A stretch of 64,000 nucleotides of DNA, taken from the NCBI GenBank assembly GCA_946807835.1, contig OX327696.1, forward strand, positions 3,422,501-3,486,500, written 5' to 3'. The first letter of the stretch is position 1. Each line of letters begins with the position of its first letter. A program made the position numbers and the translations under genes. Of this stretch, positions 13,412-25,200 are shown one piece after another. This DNA is from Ailanthus altissimus. Lineage: Eukaryota > Streptophyta > Magnoliopsida > Sapindales > Simaroubaceae. The notes beneath the pieces were generated by a model that saw nothing but the letters and a program-made list of their open reading frames with translations, had not been told where the DNA came from and ran no database searches.

Positions 13412-14100
13412 ATGGAGAAACCAAGAATATTTTATCTGACTACCCTTCATAAAAATGAAAACATCAATCCAACAAAAGCAAGCTACCCTGGTATGCCACC
13501 AGACCATGTTAAAATTGTCAATGCAGAACTCACACAATTATTACAAGAGAGACTTATTGAACCCATTTTCTCACAATGGGCATGTCAAGCTTTCTACGTT
13601 AATAAATGTAGTGATCAAATCAGAGAAAAGTTAAGATTGGTTATTAATTATCAACCTCTAAATGCTTTTTTACAGGACGATAAGTTCCCTTTACCAAACA
13701 AGCAAGCTTTGTTTTCAAGAATTGCACAAGTGAAAGTATTTTCAAAATTTGTCTTGAAAATAAGATTTTGGCAATTAGGAGTTCACATTGATAATAGACA
13801 TAAAATAGCATTTTACACCCCTCACCACTATTATCAATGACCGTCTTACTCTTTGGATTAAAAACTGTCCTATCACTTTTCCAAAAATAATGATGAAAAT
13901 CTTTGAACCAATCTAAGAGCAAACCCTCATCTATATTGATGATATTTTACTTTTCTCAAATAGCATTGATAGATATTATAATTTTTTTTTAAAATTTGAC
14001 AATATTCTACAAGATAAAGGCATCATGATTTTTCTCACTAAGTGTCACGCAGGACTTAAAGAGATAAATTTTTTAAGGATATGAATAAAAGATAGACAAT
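13412..14100 (+). pseudogene. reverse transcriptase remnant (pararetrovirus)
   Basis: A 142-codon open frame (13412-13840) carries clear caulimovirid reverse transcriptase motifs: IEPIFSQWACQAFYV, RLVINYQPLNAFLQDDKFPLP and FWQLGVH. The frame then shifts near 13840, and the catalytic box YIDD follows at 13932-13943, preceded by a stop. A 'GIM' block and further stops follow to about 14100. This enzyme copied the viral RNA into DNA; here it is clearly dead. This is the strongest evidence for the class of the element. Confidence 0.85.
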
Positions 14101-14149
14101 ATGAGTTTCAACCTTATATCACTGAACAATTGGCTAAATTCCCTTATGA

Positions 14150-14765
14150 AAACCTGTTAAGAACCCAAATTCAATGGGTTTTGGGTATCGTGAATTACAT
14201 GTCAGACTTTATCCAACATCTTTTACAGATTATGAAGCCCTTATTTCACATGCTTAAAGAGAATCCTCAATAGTGGCAACATCAATGAACGGTAACTATG
14301 AAAAAGCTAAATGAGGCAGCAACAAAAGTGCCACCCTTACAGATTCCATCATATGGCAAGAGGATACTACAGACAGATGCAAGTGATTATCATTAGGGGC
14401 CATCCTCTTAGAATAAATTAATAGAAAAAGAAAGATATGTGAGTATAAAAGTAGAGCCTTTTCTGGTTCAGAACTCCACTACTACAGTACCTTTAAAGAA
14501 ATTAGCGAGGAAACGGACAATTAAAAAAATTCAAATTTTATTTGATTGGGCACAAATTTATGGTTGAGTTGGATATGTCAACCTTTTCTCATATGCTGAC
14601 ATTTAAGCAGAAACAGATTCTAAATCAATAACTGTTACGATAGCAAACGTGGTTTTCTAACTTTTCCTTCGAAGTAAAACACATTAAAGACAAAGACAAC
14701 ACAATAGCAGACTTCTTCTATCGCAATCCTATAAATATTGATACCCCACTCACCAAACACTGAGG
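14150..14765 (+). pseudogene. RT connection and RNase H remnant (pararetrovirus)
   Basis: Contains the family block LGIVNYMSDFI near 14180. The RNase H motif LQTDASDY lies near 14367-14390, followed by an in-frame stop. Then come SRAFSGSELHYYSTFKE and the closing block VKHIKDKDNTIADF near 14680-14720. At least four stops are present. The order and spacing match Caulimoviridae and Ty3 polymerases; lack of an integrase downstream favours the former. Confidence 0.75.
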
Positions 14766-15051
14766 TAGAAAACTAAAGCACAAATATTATTCCACCTTCC
14801 TAATGGCAACCTCTTCCTCCTTAGTTTCCTCAAGCTTTCATAATTCATCCACCAATTTCTTTCATACCCTCTGAATTTGACAGAAGAATTAGAACCAGAA
14901 CCATCAGACCAAACCCTATTAAACTCATAAAATAGTATGCTATCAAAACTGTTGAAGAAAATGGATAGAGAACTCTAGGAACCCCTCTGTTCACCCTGAT
15001 CTACCCTTTCTTCTATCTCTTCACTTTTACCCATTTTGAAGTCTGGTCTAA

Positions 15052-15950
15052 ATGTGTTCTTTACCTATAATGATACCTGTTAGACTCATACACCATTATA
15101 ATAGAATTTCCTATTCTAAAAATGTAAAATGGCTTGAAATCTCTTTCAGCCATTATGTAATCAAATTCTTACAATGGTTTTTTCGCCAAGAACAATGGTT
15201 AATAAAGTTTAAAAGACTGATACACCAATACAGGCATTCAAGAATGACACCCAAAAGATTCCATATAGTCTTTTTCTTTCAACGAAAAATGGATGATTAT
15301 ATCAATTATAAAGTGCATTATTATCCTATTATTGAGGATTATTTTATGTTTCCACACTATCTTTATTTGTTTCAAGATAGATATAGAATAGATATACGAG
15401 ACATAGAAATAGTTCTTGCAGAAAAAAATCAGATACCCACCATTAGTATGGATAGACCTTGAATACTGTGTGCCCTTGGGGAAACTATCGATAATGACTT
15501 TTCAAATAGACTCCAACAAGCATTCAACCTGCACCATTACAGATAAAGTGAACAACACCAACATTATCTCAAATAGTACTACCGGTACAACCGGGCTATA
15601 ATTGACTATAAAAACTCTCTTCCTTTAATTATTCCCTCAGAAACCTATGAGACAGATACACAAATGCATGATGTTCCACCTACTCCTGCATGTGATCCAT
15701 CAGACTTATCCCTTTCTCTGTACCAAGATGCTTAACCTCCACAAACTGAGTCAAAAATTTAATAGGAAGCAAGACTGTTATCCCATGAGCTTGCATCAAA
15801 AAAGTACAAATTCGTGAAGAGAGCCCTGATGACATTATAACATTAGAAGAATTCATGGAAGAATATGAAAATATACAGGCCCAGCATACCTGGAAACAGT
15901 TCAATGATGACAAAAATTCTAATAGGTTTAATTGGTCAAACTTCAGATCT
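15052..15950 (+). pseudogene. second ORF downstream of the polymerase, unknown function (pararetrovirus)
   Basis: A 136-codon open frame (15052-15462), rich in aromatic and basic residues, follows the RNase H region after a gap of about 290 bases. A frame with an acidic EEFMEEYENIQAQ stretch follows to about 15950. A separate ORF in this position is known in florendovirus-type genomes. I recognise no domain. The break at 15462 and several later stops show decay. Confidence 0.4.
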
Positions 15951-16070
15951 TAAGCCACGTTATAAAAAAATCCTCAAAAGATGAGCCCATAATTATCACA
16001 TGGCCCCATCTTTATTTTATACTTTAACTTTTATCCAATTTGTAATAATTTTCTTGTATAGTAGTCTGCA

Positions 16071-16180
16071 TGTCACGTCAAAAGCTTTTTAGTTATTGTT
16101 GTTTTGTTTGTAGTGGAAGTCCCTAGCTATATAAGTTACTCCATCCTTTATACAAGGCAAAGTTTGGTAAGAAGAATAAA
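16071..16180 (+). promoter_or_regulatory. pararetroviral promoter-like region
   Basis: A TATA box (TATATAA, 16128-16134) lies about 50 bases after a TGACG-type site (read on the minus strand of TGTCACGTCA, 16071-16080), an arrangement like the as-1 element of caulimovirid promoters. AATAAA signals follow at 16175-16180 and 16255-16260, as in the R region of these viruses. Confidence 0.5.
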
Positions 16181-16354
16181 ATCTCATTTTCTCTCATTCC
16201 ATGGGTTTATAATTTTTTTCCCAGTTGTTCTCCAAATAATTCTTAGGTAAAAGAATAAAATGAATTGATCATTTTCTTAAGTTTTTAAATAAACTTAATC
16301 AGTCAATTATACTCTATAGTTGCCTTGCGTAAAGAATCCTTTGTATCAGAAAAA

Positions 16355-16512
16355 TTAAAAAAAAAAGTATTATGGATTCAGATTTTGTTCGGAGAGTTAT
16401 CATTAGATTATGTAAGAAGTTAGGCCGTATAAACTTACCGAGACTGTTTAAGGTATCTGGCCAAGACATACCTTATAATCCAATTCTATCTCCTTCTACT
16501 AATATCAAACAA
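16355..16512 (+). repeat. right copy of the pararetrovirus terminal redundancy
   Basis: Diverged direct copy of 7055-7205 (shared TATCTGGCCAAGACATACCT-like core). The primer site is mutated to AATATCAAAC. It marks the right end of the integrated virus. Confidence 0.72.
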
Positions 16513-16514
16513 GT

Positions 16515-18420
16515 ACCGTGAATATTAGACTTTTAAGATTCTTTTTCTTTATAGGGTCATGCCTTATTACTTATTTTTCTTTGTTAGGCTTTAAGTCTTT
16601 AAGACTTTTAAAATCCTTTTTCTTTGTGGAGTATATATTTATAATACATGCTAAGACTTTTTTTTTAAAAAAAAAAGCTAACACATGTAAACTGTTTGGG
16701 ATACATTCGAGATCAATTTTTTTTTGGATGAATAGATTTATTATTTTTAAAAATATTAATTATATTATTTGATCGCATAATTATTACTTGATATATTTTT
16801 GAAATAAAATGGTGTAATTTTTATAATTAACATTTAAAAGGTCAATAGCTATTTAACACAATATTTGTGAAAATAATTTGATATAATATTTGAAAAGTTT
16901 AACATTATTTTAATTGAAAATAAAAATAGAAGAAGAAAGTATTGGATCGGTTCAAATGTTGAGAGGGTTTAGGTTAGTGGAATCCAACCCAATTTTATCA
17001 TTTTGGTTTTTTTTTTTTTACTTTCTTGATACTATTTTTTTTTCAGTTAAAAGTGTTTCTTTGATATAAAAAATTAATTAAAATGTTTTTTAAACCTTTA
17101 GTTATAAATTAAAAAAAAGAGTTTTAAGATTAAAAAAGTTATTTTAAACTTTTAAAATTAGATATTAGCAAATTTGTTTAAGGTGTTAAATTATCAAAAA
17201 TATTATCATATTATTTTAAAATTTTTGCTTCAATTAAATTTAAAAATTATTTATTAAAATAATTAAATAATTCTTAACAATTAAACAAATAATAATTTTA
17301 AAAAAATATTTATAAAAATTCTCCTAATATAAATTCTATTTAAAAATTTATATCAGATGGACCCTTATTACTAATAAAAGATATCTTAAAAAAAAAAAAA
17401 TCAAAGTACAAGATAAGGACTCAAGCAAATCAAATCGGTCTCTCTCGGGTCAGTTCGGGTTTATGGGTGGTCCATTTTTTAATATAGAAAGGGGTTTATT
17501 ATCAAAAAAACTATTCATATTCCTTTTAAAATTTTTATCTTTTTTTCTTTAATTTGGATAAAAGTTATTCTAACTCACACAAATATGATCTTTAAAAATT
17601 TAGATAAACTTAACTTAAAAGATTATTATAATTTTTTAGATAATAATGAGAGTATAGTTATCACTAAATAGTATAAGATTAAATGTGTTAAAAAATTTAT
17701 AAATGTTAATAGAAATACATTAAATAATAAAGGATATTGACAGTTTCATCTTTGATTTTGTTTTCAGTCTCGACTTTAGTTCTTATTGTTTTTGAAATAT
17801 CAAATGACACTCTTGTTTCAACAAAAAAAATTAACACTCTTTTTTTTTTTAATATTCTCAATCTTTGAAAAATATATTTCATTACCCTTTTAAAAGAATA
17901 ACTTGAGTATTCTTTTTTAAAAAACAAAAAACTAAAGGGATATTTTGAAAAAATATATATATAAAGGACTAAACTATTAGTTTTTAACAATAAAATAAAA
18001 TAGTAATAACTATTTAATATGATAAAAAGTCTGGAAAATCAAATTTCTTCAATTGGACAACTTTGTTACTTCTTTGCTATTGGTATAGTTACTTGTCATA
18101 AGTAGCCAGTATCATTCAATAGTTTTGATCATTGACTATTTAACATATGAGATCTTTAGGATCAACAGAATTTAATTTGATTTTGCCCAAAATCAAATTA
18201 ATATCAAAATCGATCGGTTTCAATAAATTAGAGCCGGTCAATTCAAGCTCACTTAAATCAAACAAAACTAAATTAGTTTGATTTAGTTTATTTTTTTGAT
18301 TTTATGTTATTTTTAATGATTTTTTTTATTTAAACCGAATTGAACTGAATTAAAACCGAATCGATCAAATTTAAAAAAATCAAACAGAACTTTAAATAGA
18401 AATTTAAACCGAACCAAAAG
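16515..18420. other. AT-rich intergenic DNA
   Basis: AT-rich sequence with poly-A/T runs. Near 18180-18450 there is low-complexity sequence built on an 'aaccgaat' theme in both orientations, common in plant genomes. No gene is supported; open frames here are short and of biased composition. Confidence 0.65.
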
Positions 18421-18755
18421 TTTTTCTTTAATTTGATTTACCGGTTAACCGAATTGCCCCCACTCCTAAGACTTTCCATTAGAAGAATTTGGTTTCTAAT
18501 TCTTTCTTTGTACTTGTCACTTGATTTTTAAACAGTAAAACCTTTTGAATTAAAACAAAATTTCTTTAAATGAAACATTTCTTATTTTTGTTCGGTTCGA
18601 TTTATTGGTTAATTGAACCGGCACCACTCCTAATACTTTCCACTAGAGGAATTTGATTTCTAATTTTATCTTTGTACTTGTAACTTGACTTTTAAGCAGT
18701 AAAACCTTTTGAATTGAAACAAAATTTCTTTAAATGAAATATTTCTTATCATTCT
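18421..18755. repeat. tandem duplication of a ~167-bp unit
   Basis: 18421-18587 and 18588-18755 align along their length. Both contain 'ccactcctaa(g/t)actttcca' and then 'cagtaaaaccttttgaatt', with about one difference in ten bases. Two copies only. Confidence 0.75.
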
Positions 18756-19181
18756 AAAGATTATACTATGGTGCTAATGTATTTAGAGGCAAAGCGCCAT
18801 GGCTAAGGGGTCATGGCCCCCAGCCTAAATTTTTTAATTTAATAATATATTTTTACAAATTTTACTTTTTAAAATAGGTATTTTTATAATTTGGTCACTC
18901 TAAGATTTTTAATTTAACACTAAAACTCCTATATAATTAAACTCTAAGTAATATAATTTTTAATTTTAACGTCTTGCCCTCCTTATTTTAAATTTTGATT
19001 TCGCCCTTGAATATATCTAAACAAAAAAATATAACACTATTTGAATTGAGAACCATGTTTTAGTCGGATGATTCCTCACCTTTCTACTATTAAGGTTTAT
19101 GGTAAATTATTGCCCGATTATATAGTTGGATTCAATTATAAATTGGTATAAACTAGTCTAATATTCCTTTTTGAGTGTTCA
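18756..19181. other. AT-rich dispersed-repeat-like DNA
   Basis: Starts with an imperfect palindrome around 'catggctaaggggtcatggccccc' (about 18800-18825). It then runs into an AT-rich tail with phrases (for example 'aataatatatttttacaaa') that recur near 50870-51000, suggesting one interspersed repeat family. No coding sequence. Confidence 0.4.
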
Positions 19182-19350
19182 ATATAGATGGGTTTAAGAG
19201 CATGGGGGCTCAGCCAAGTTGGTTGAGCCCAAGGACTCACATCCCCACCTGGGTTTGACCCCCCCTCCCCCCCCCCCAGGTGGTGCGGAAATGATGATAA
19301 ATATTGTAATCCCCCCCTTTAAAAAAAAAAAAATATATAGATGGGTTTAA
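19182..19350 (+). mobile_element. tRNA-derived SINE with target-site duplication
   Basis: The body (19198-19334) has a tRNA-like head: a box A-like 'ccaagttggttgagcc' and a box B-like 'gggtttgaccc', the internal RNA polymerase III promoter. It ends in an A-rich tail. It is flanked by a perfect 16-base direct repeat, atatagatgggtttaa, at 19182-19197 and 19335-19350. Such elements copy themselves through RNA using LINE enzymes. A C-rich run at 19261-19279 lies in the body. Confidence 0.85.
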
Positions 19351-20578
19351 ACTAGCCAAATCTCTCTCTGCAAGTGTAGATATTTGAGTTGGGATATAGA
19401 TAAACATATAGAACTATTTTAAGTATTTGTTTAGTTGAGTTTTTCTATTAGATAAAAGAGTTTTTTTTTATTGTTAAAAGCCTTTTTCAAAACTTTTTAA
19501 TGAAATTTAATTATAATTAAAAAAGAATTTTTAGAGATTAAAAAAGTTATTTTGTTTATATTTGTAAAAGTTTAAAATTTTAAATTTTAGGAGTACAACT
19601 TTTTGAAAGTTTTTTTTTTCGTATTTATGTATTAACACATATGCTCTAATAATATTTTTTTAATTTTATAGCCTACCTTTAATAAAAAAAAAACTTATTT
19701 AACTAATATATTTTTAACATTTTATTTAAAAGTCATCGTATTTCTATATCTTTTCATCCATTATATCTCGACGAAACTTTACCAATTTTTTGTTATAGAT
19801 ATATAGTATTTTATGTTATATTATTTTTATTTTTTATACTAAATATATTAATTTATTTAATTTATTGATTGCTAAGTATTAATTTTATTTGAATTTTTAT
19901 AAATTTGTATTCATTAATGTTTAGAGTTTTAATTATTTTGACCCTGGTAGTAAGATTTTTCAATTTTTTTTTTTTTGTCAGTGAAAAATTTATCCAATCC
20001 CTAAATGAAATTTTAATATACGATTCGTGTATTATTTTATAATGATTACCGTTAGAAAATCAATTTAAACTCTTCAATCTAATACAACTTTTAATTACAT
20101 ACTGAATATTTTTTTAACTTATATGCCACTAAATTCCTAGGTAAAAAGAGAATTCTAGCCCTTTTTTTCCTTACTTTACAAACTTTAATATATATATTTT
20201 GCGTGAAATTATCAGTTTAGTTTATAAAGTTTAGTTGAATTATCTAATTAATCACTCTGTTCTTTTTAAATACCTCAATTAAATTCTGTCTTTGAAGAAC
20301 TAACACTTAAAATGCACTTTTTTGATATTAGTAAGATAAATTGAATCAAATATGAGACATTTATCATGATATATCAATTTATCTTACTACTCTTCAAAAA
20401 GAACACTTTAAATATTATATTTTTACAAAGATATTGAGTAACGAGGTATTTAATAAAACATAAAAACTAACTAAATAATTCAACTAAACTTTAGGGTCTA
20501 AACTAGCAATTCCCCATAATTTGTTTTCATTATTCTGGACTAAACTCATTTATTTTAATTTTTTTCGCATTTGCTAGG
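19351..20578. other. AT-rich intergenic DNA
   Basis: No gene, LTR or array seen. Composition is that of the surrounding intergenic DNA. Confidence 0.6.
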
Positions 20579-21260
20579 ATGGAGTCAATACTTGTTGTAG
20601 ATGATATTGTCAGAGAGGTTTTGAAGAAATTAAAAGACATATCACACTCAAGTGATTCTAAAAGGCTAGCTAGTTGGAAAAGATTCACACATTGAACAAA
20701 TCAAATCAAATCATTATCAGAAGAGAATGAATGGGAATCTCTTGGACTTAATGATTCAATAAGTCACTCATAACAATATCAGAAGAGAATATAGAAATGC
20801 ATAATTCAGTGCAAGAAATGGGTTCGAAAACTGTTTGCTGAATTTGAAGAGCAACGAAATCTCGAAGATGTCTATCCCATATCTTTAAATTAATAGTGGG
20901 TAAAAAAAATTAGAAATTGAAAAATCGAACTGAATCAATTTGTTCGGTTCAATTCGTTTTTTTAACAAAAAATTAGTTCAATTTTTTTAAAAAAATTAAA
21001 AAAATTGAATCAAAAATTAAAAAAATCAAATCAGACTAAATTAAAAAAATCAAATTAAAAAAAACTGATTCAATTTTATTTATTAAAAAAATCGAACTAA
21101 ATTGTACCCATCCCTACTTCAAATAATGAGCAGCAAGGCCTTCATTGGATTGGATACTTTGAAAAAATTGCCATCAAAGTTTAGTCCGGAGAAGGAGAAT
21201 CATATTAAGCTTGAGCTTTCTTACAACAATACTAAACAACTTTTGAAAGGAAAAAAAAGG
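20579..21260 (+). pseudogene. TIR-NB-LRR disease-resistance gene relic
   Basis: Three short blocks in gene order resemble a TNL immune receptor. At 20579-20720 there is VDDIVREVLKKLKDISHSSD followed, after a stop, by a TNQIKSLSE stretch, like the linker between TIR and NB domains. At about 20795-20875 there is HNSVQEMGSK and, after a frame change, FEEQRNLEDVYPIS, like the end of the NB/ARC region. At 21127-21250 there is LPSKFSPEKENHIKLELSY followed by NNTKQLLKG, like the start of the LRR region. The whole nucleotide-binding core is missing, and low-complexity repeats (about 20910-21110) sit between the last two blocks. The TIR domain itself is not seen. The gene is long dead. TNLs occur in dicots but not grasses. 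Confidence 0.6.
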
Positions 21261-22229
21261 ATGAATTGATCTTGGTCACAAATTTTTTCACTTATTTGAA
21301 TTTTTATTCTATATTTATATAATTTTTGTATCCTATTAAAACTTAAATTTTATTATTGAAGTGGTATCAATGAGGTTGTGACAGTGTTATTGCGATACAA
21401 ATGCTTGCCGGACTTTTTTAAATTAAAGGACTGTTGAATATATCATATTCTTATGACTAATTATATCACATTATTATAAATAAAAAGACGACTAAAATAA
21501 GTTGGATATATCAAAAGGATGATTCAATAAATAGCACAATCAATTGAAAAAAAACTCAGCTAAATAAGTCGCACAATTAGAAGAACAACTAAAATAAGTC
21601 ACTCATATCAAAGCGATGGCGATCATAAAAAAAGAGAAAATAAAACAAATAAATAGTAAGTATTTACTTTCTATCATAAATAGATATCATCTTATAATCA
21701 AGTCAGTTACAACCCTTATATCAAGGATAAGGTAACAAATCAATTATAAATTCCGACTTATCAAAAATAAATTTCGATACATCATCAAAAGATAAAATAA
21801 AAGAAGAGAAGAGGCTTCTAAAATAACCTTTATACAAACAAGAAAGAAAGAAAATTGCACCAAATACTGCTTACTTTGATACATGCATGCCATTTGCAAA
21901 GTCACAAATCATATATCAGCAGTCATTTTGTTAAAACAACAAACTAACATATATACCTCAATAGGCAAGTATTGTATACTATGTAGATATCCAAAATATA
22001 CATACTGAAGTATACCTAAAGCAGGCACATAAAATGCATCTTAAAAAATAAAACCTCTAAGTCATCGAAACAGCTAGAGAATAAATCTCCAAAAGAGTAA
22101 AAAGTATCCAGATAGCTACATTAGATAAACATCTGGGTATAAAGAATCAACAACCACACACTGGGTATAAAGAAGATGGAAAAGCAATCACGAGATTATA
22201 CATCCTTAGGAGAAAAAAGTTGCAGCAGG
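21261..22229. other. AT-rich DNA downstream of the minus-strand transposon gene
   Basis: No coding sequence found. It may include the 3' UTR or flank of the minus-strand gene that ends near 22230, but no end motif could be identified. Confidence 0.5.
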
Positions 22230-25200
22230 CGCATCCTCAGGGCAAAACTCCCCTCTGGCTTTCCAAGATCCTAAAAAAAAATAGAAAAAAAAGAAATAAA
22301 GAAGAGAAGCTTGTTATGATAACTATAAATAAACATATTACACAATTAGCACAAAACAAAAGATCAAATCTAGAAAGAGATTCACTGACCGCTGTGTCAG
22401 AAGAAGGAACAGCAGAACCATTTGTATTACAGCCAAGGGAAACATCACGGGGTACATTGCCATCATCAGACTCTAAGTCAGACTCGTCATCCATCTCACT
22501 AACAAGATCATTATCGCCAAAGGACATCTGGGTCCAATCTGATCGCGGGTATCCCAACCTTTCTCAAACCCTTTAGTTAAGGAAGTCAAAACAAATTACT
22601 GATAACGTTCAACCTTCCTCAAATGGCTACCCTTCAACCGATGAGCCAAAGCTCTCTTCCTACTAAGCAGGTGCTCATGTTGGTCTTGCGACATTGCGAG
22701 CTCTAATCAAAGATCTGATATTTATGAATCTTTGGCCTTAAGATCGCAAGTTGTTTAGAAGCCACATTCTCTATCAGTTACTTCTTAGACAGCAAATCTT
22801 CCTTCATAGAAATGGCAGATAACTCGCAGCAGCAAAGAGACAAGTCGCTAGTCAAGCTGCTAGCCAAATCTTTCTTCTCCCTTAGTAAGGAATCCTTCTG
22901 AGTGACCATAAGCTGAGAAGCCGCTAGTCATGGCTAAAGATTTGTTACTTTCTGATTCAGTAAATCAAAATACTCTTCAGATAATGCTTTATCAAATTTC
23001 TGTCTCTGGAAAAGTGCCCTGAAAATGGGAAAAAAAAAGATTAAATTAATTTAAATTTTACAATAAAAAAAGAAAGGGGAAAGAAAAGTAAAGGAAGGAG
23101 AAAAAGAAAATAATAAACAAGAAAAACAATTACTTACTTGCACAAACTTGGCCAAAACATGAGAAAATAACTCATGATCAGAAAGAAGAGACAATATTGC
23201 CTCATTAACTGAGGTACGGAGAGTTGAGGCCACAGCCAAGCTAACTTGCCCATCAAAGAAAATGGAGTCACTAACTCTAACTGGGCTCGAATCCACCATC
23301 ACAAAATAGGGACTATTTTTGCTTTAATAGAGCATCATTCGGTAAAACATGGGTAGAGGAACCATACTCTTTAAGAATAAAAAGCTAAAGGTAGCTCGTA
23401 ACCTTACACTATCTGAAGCACTACTGGTACTCGCAACAGGAGCAGTAGTCGCAAAAGGGGCAGTAGTCGCAGGAGTGGTACTCGCAAAAGGGGCAGTACT
23501 CGCAGGAGGAGCAATACTTGCAGAAGGGGTAGTACTCGCTGAAGGAGCAGGTCTACCCTGAGCACTCGCATGAACGGGTTCACCCTGAGAACCTGCACTC
23601 AAGTCTGCAAATGAATAAAAAGATTAAATAAAATAGATGCATATGTTTCATAAAGAAATAAAAAAAAAATAAAAAATAAGAACTCACTGGGATCCTGAGG
23701 TGGACCCTTGTCATCAAAAGACTCATCTGAAGCCTTCTTCAGCTTCATCTGTATAAAAGAATCAGGCAAGCGGAAGGGAGTACGCTTGAACTTCTTCTTA
23801 AGAGTAGAAGAAGAAATCGAAAAAGGGAAATCAGGAAACTTCCTCTTTAGAGAAACTTTTTCAGAAGATTGGCCTGCAAAAGAGAAAAAAAATATGACTT
23901 GTTAATAATTGTATATAAAAAAAGAAAAAAAAAGAAGACAGAAGAAAGAAGAAAGATATCAGTAAGATACCTGAAGAGGCCAATATATCAGGCGTTGCTT
24001 CAGCAGTATCAGAAGCTTTAGTAGCCGGCTTTGGAATAGAAGTCACTGCTTCAGTAAAATGAATGTTACTCGCAGTAGGTGCTGAGTTAACTTGCAACTA
24101 GACTACTTTAATATCCAAAGTTGCAGCAGCAGCACCCTTATTGTCAGTTTCCTTAAGCTCAGCTTCCTTTGCCAATCGGGCCGGCTGACTCTTGGTAAAG
24201 GTTTTTTTTTTTTAAAAAAAAAATCGATTTCTTACTTTTAAATATGGGACCTGGAGGACCAGAAACATCAACCTTCTTCTTTTCAGCCGGTTTCAATTCC
24301 TCAGTAACACCTGCAGTAGAAGACCCAACAACATCGCTGTATGACAAAAACAAAAAGAAAGAAAGCAAAAGTTAAAAGAACAAATTCAAAAATTCAAAAT
24401 AACAATACAAGTCAAAATAAAGATAAACTTTTTTGAAAATGTTAAAAAGTTTCCTGACAGTAATTGGTTCAGCAGAACCATCTGAATACAGAGTATACCG
24501 GCAAGGAACTCCCTCCCAGCAAGGTCTCTCCTTAGAGATCCTAAAACGATATTATCAGGTGACCAGATTTTCCCAAGAAACTGAGAAATACTTATATTTC
24601 TCTTTCAAGGATGCAAGAGTGTCATCACCCAAGCTGGGGTGGTAGTTGGAGTTCACTAAAAATTAAAAAAGAGAAAGATGTCAATAACGTGTAAAATAAG
24701 AAAGTAAAGATATAAATAAAATATAACTAGACGAATAAAGAAAGAAAGAATTACCTATACAGTTTTCGTGTAACTGTGGAATATGGAAGTGTTGCATCTC
24801 CTTGCAACACCATTTCCCACCAATGATAATTGGCCTATCCTTCTAGTTAGTTCCGGAGCGAGGGATATCGGCAAAGAATATTCAAATTTTGGATATGAGG
24901 GCCAGGTGGTAAGTGCCATATCCCGTGCCCTTCAGATGAAATAAAGTAATAATTTCCCAAAGGGAAGGAGCCATCCCAGGGTGAGCGAAGGAAAGGGCCA
25001 AATAAGAAGACCAGATTCTGAAAAAATTGGGATTTACTTTGGTGAAAGTTAAACAGTGTATATACAAAAAATAATGGATGGCAGGATGCAGAGGGAAAGA
25101 AATAGCAGACAAATGCTCCTCGTACATATAGACCTCTCTATCACGTATGCCTCCGCCTCTCATAGACTCAATAAAAGTGTCAGGAGTGCGCTTATGAACA

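Larger units (their letters stand above)
7040..16512 (+). mobile_element. degraded endogenous pararetrovirus (Caulimoviridae-like)
   Basis: An old integrated copy of a plant DNA pararetrovirus. It is bounded by a diverged ~150-bp direct repeat (7055-7205 and 16355-16512) and has a tRNA-Met-type primer site at the left repeat. Between them, all on the plus strand, lie remnants in caulimovirid order: movement-like, coiled coil, coat-like, aspartic protease, reverse transcriptase, RNase H, then a separate downstream ORF. Without the LTR-like insert at 7374-9676 it is about 7.1 kb, a normal genome length for the family. There is no integrase, as expected. The main reading frame is broken by many stops and frameshifts, so it is not functional. 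The layout of a polyprotein plus a second ORF resembles florendoviruses, but that assignment is only a suggestion. Confidence 0.82.

Noticed and set aside
13644..13922. 92-codon minus-strand ORF
   Set aside because: Antisense of the pararetroviral reverse transcriptase.
19198..19280. Possible tRNA gene
   Set aside because: The box A/B arrangement belongs to a SINE head; there is no cloverleaf with paired acceptor stem that I can form. The same applies to 35408-35470.
19261..19320. C-run as a G-quadruplex element
   Set aside because: A single homopolymer-like C tract within a SINE body; more likely slippage or sequencing artefact than a designed structure.
22220..22576. 118-codon plus-strand ORF
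   Set aside because: Antisense of the acidic C-terminal block and last intron of the minus-strand gene.
23349..23561. Plus-strand ORF rich in Ala/Val/Gly
   Set aside because: Antisense shadow of the Ala/Thr/Ser/Pro repeats.
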